Positions 5,369-6,130 of a DNA stretch of 6,130 bases are shown here, piece by piece. The number at the start of each line of letters is the position of its first letter. The stretch's first letter is position 1. This DNA comes from Chloroflexota bacterium (lineage in GTDB: Bacteria; Chloroflexota; Dehalococcoidia; SZUA-161), in assembly GCA_003229915.1 (NCBI GenBank), contig QIGA01000205.1, positions 1 through 6,130 of the forward strand, in the 5' to 3' direction. A program made the position numbers and the translations under genes. Under the pieces are notes generated by a model. It had not been told where the DNA came from, did no database searches, and was given only the letters and a program-made list of their open reading frames with translations.

Positions 5369-6096
5369 TTGGTATTTAAATATCTGTCGGCAACTTCTGT
5401 CAAAACATGTACTCGTTCAGTACATATGAGACAGATGAGTGGTGGGAGCCAGTTCCGGATGGCAGTGTCTAAGATACTCCTCAGGGGTTCTGCTGTCGAG
5501 GGCCTGACGGAATCCTCGGCAGGCGTCACCGGGCAACCGGCAGCCCTGCCGCCAAGATATGGCTCCATCGGCAAGTGCCTCTGGAAATCCGTTGCTGTTA
5601 AGGTATTCGGCGAAAACGATCAAGAGCTGCCGTCTGGCCAGGTTGGTGAGCTTGTGATAAAGGGGACCACGGTGATGAAGGGCTACTGGAACGCACCCGA
5701 CGAGACAGCCGCAGTCCTGAAGGACGGTTGGCTTCACACTGGCGACGTAGGTTATATGGACGAGGACGATTACTTCTATATCACCGACCGCAAGAAGGAC
5801 ATAATCATCAGAGGAGGGGAAAATATATCCCCAGCGAAGTAAAAGAGGTGCTTCTAAAATGTCCGGGAGTGACTGAGGCGGCTGTGGTCAGCATCCGCGA
5901 CGATGTATATGGTGAAGAAGTGAAAGCCTATGTTGTTCTCAAAGCAGACGAACAGGCCACCGAGTCCCAAATCATCGCATTTTGCAGGGATTTGTTACCT
6001 ACATATAAGACACCGAAGGTTGTCCAGTTCGTAGAAGCACTGCCCAAGGACATCTTTGGTAAAATTCTAAAGGCAGAACTGCGCAAACTGGGATAG
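5369..6096 (+). pseudogene. Acyl-CoA ligase (AMP-forming), 5'-truncated and frameshifted
   Basis: The sequence encodes the C-terminal part of an adenylate-forming ligase, which activates a carboxylic acid with ATP and joins it to CoA. Recognisable sequence starts near 5438 (SGGS), followed by EGLTESSAGVT (from 5501; the usual YGLTE with residues lost). Next come RYGSIGK, LPSGQVGELVIKG, KGYWNAPDET, DGWLHTGDVGYMDEDDYFYITDRKKD (shown here only to mark motif order) and IIIRGGENI. At 5828-5829 the frame is broken: GGENI should continue directly as x-PSEVKEVL, but only two bases separate the two frames, so one base is missing. The first frame then stops at 5842. The second frame completes the C-terminal domain, with the catalytic Lys at 6061 in FGKILKAEL, and ends at 6096. 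About 300 N-terminal residues, including the ATP-binding P-loop, are absent, so it is inactive as it stands. The single-base break alone could be a sequencing error in a C-run, but the missing 5' half could not. Confidence 0.85.
5407..5425. repeat. Inverted repeat ATGTACT-N5-AGTACAT, operator-like
   Basis: ATGTACT (5407-5413) and AGTACAT (5419-5425) are perfect reverse complements around CGTTC. A 19-bp palindrome of this shape resembles a TetR-type operator. It lies at the broken 5' edge of the ligase remnant and may be a relic of another promoter region. No regulator gene is in the window, so its role is open. Confidence 0.4.
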
Positions 6097-6117
6097 ACGC
6101 TACCTAGCGTTACCTTG
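6097..6117 (+). terminator. Weak terminator-like hairpin after the ligase pseudogene
   Basis: ACGCT (6097-6101) and AGCGT (6106-6110) form a 5-bp stem around ACCT, directly after the TAG stop. The following bases are only mildly T-rich, without a proper T-run, so termination would be weak at best. Confidence 0.25.
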
Positions 6118-6130
6118 ACTTCTTGAACCG

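Noticed and set aside
5244..5454. 12-bp direct repeat TGGGAGCCAGTT at 5244-5255 and 5443-5454 as element ends or deletion microhomology
   Set aside because: About one 12-bp repeat is expected by chance in a window of this size, and nothing else marks these places as element ends.
5272..5737. Minus-strand open frames antisense to the ligase remnant
   Set aside because: They have no protein pattern; the plus strand carries conserved ligase motifs.
1..6130. CRISPR array, tRNA, rRNA or origin
   Set aside because: No regularly spaced repeats, cloverleaf sequences or iteron clusters were seen.

Overview
The window looks like an accessory, rearranged stretch of a bacterial genome with medium GC. 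Two features suggest an anaerobe or a Chloroflexota-like lineage: a ferredoxin-type FrhB-family oxidoreductase fragment, and an acyl-CoA ligase next to a condensation-fold acyltransferase. No phylogenetic marker is present, so this assignment is weak. Several genes are broken (a truncated transposase, a frameshifted and 5'-truncated ligase, an FrhB gene with an unrelated 3' end), which indicates repeated insertion and deletion.

Layout. Positions 1-1546 (minus) hold the N-terminal 515 codons of a UPF1-like superfamily 1 helicase with a very long coiled-coil insertion. The gene runs off the left edge and has its own good sigma-70-type promoter, which overlaps the end of the upstream gene. Positions 1620-2633 (minus) hold an FrhB-family iron-sulfur flavoprotein. 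Its first ~257 residues are typical, and its last ~80 are unrelated, more AT-rich and probably foreign. Positions 2667-2861 (minus) encode a small YLDPGTG-type membrane protein, possibly decayed. Positions 2862-3128 are non-coding but structured: a 10-bp inverted repeat, a 40-bp near-perfect palindrome, and a sigma-70-type promoter with a direct repeat over its -10 box. Positions 3129-3332 (plus) encode a short excisionase-type helix-turn-helix protein. Positions ~3340-3670 (plus) are the left part of an IS256-family insertion sequence, cut off after about 90 transposase codons.

The right half is a lipid or acyl-metabolism pair. Positions 3684-5171 (minus) encode a 495-residue condensation-fold acyltransferase that ends almost at the IS remnant. 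Positions 5369-6096 (plus), divergently placed, hold the C-terminal ~230 codons of an acyl-CoA ligase with a one-base frameshift near 5828 and no N-terminal half. An intact ligase would supply the acyl-CoA that an acyltransferase of this kind could use, so the pair was probably functional once. Here the ligase is a pseudogene, or the assembly has an error.

Points most worth following are the coiled-coil SF1 helicase on an apparent inserted segment (a candidate defence or mobile-element gene), the in-frame FrhB chimera marking that segment's edge, and the palindrome/promoter/HTH cluster at 2882-3332. I did not find a complete undescribed system; the left island is cut by the window edge.
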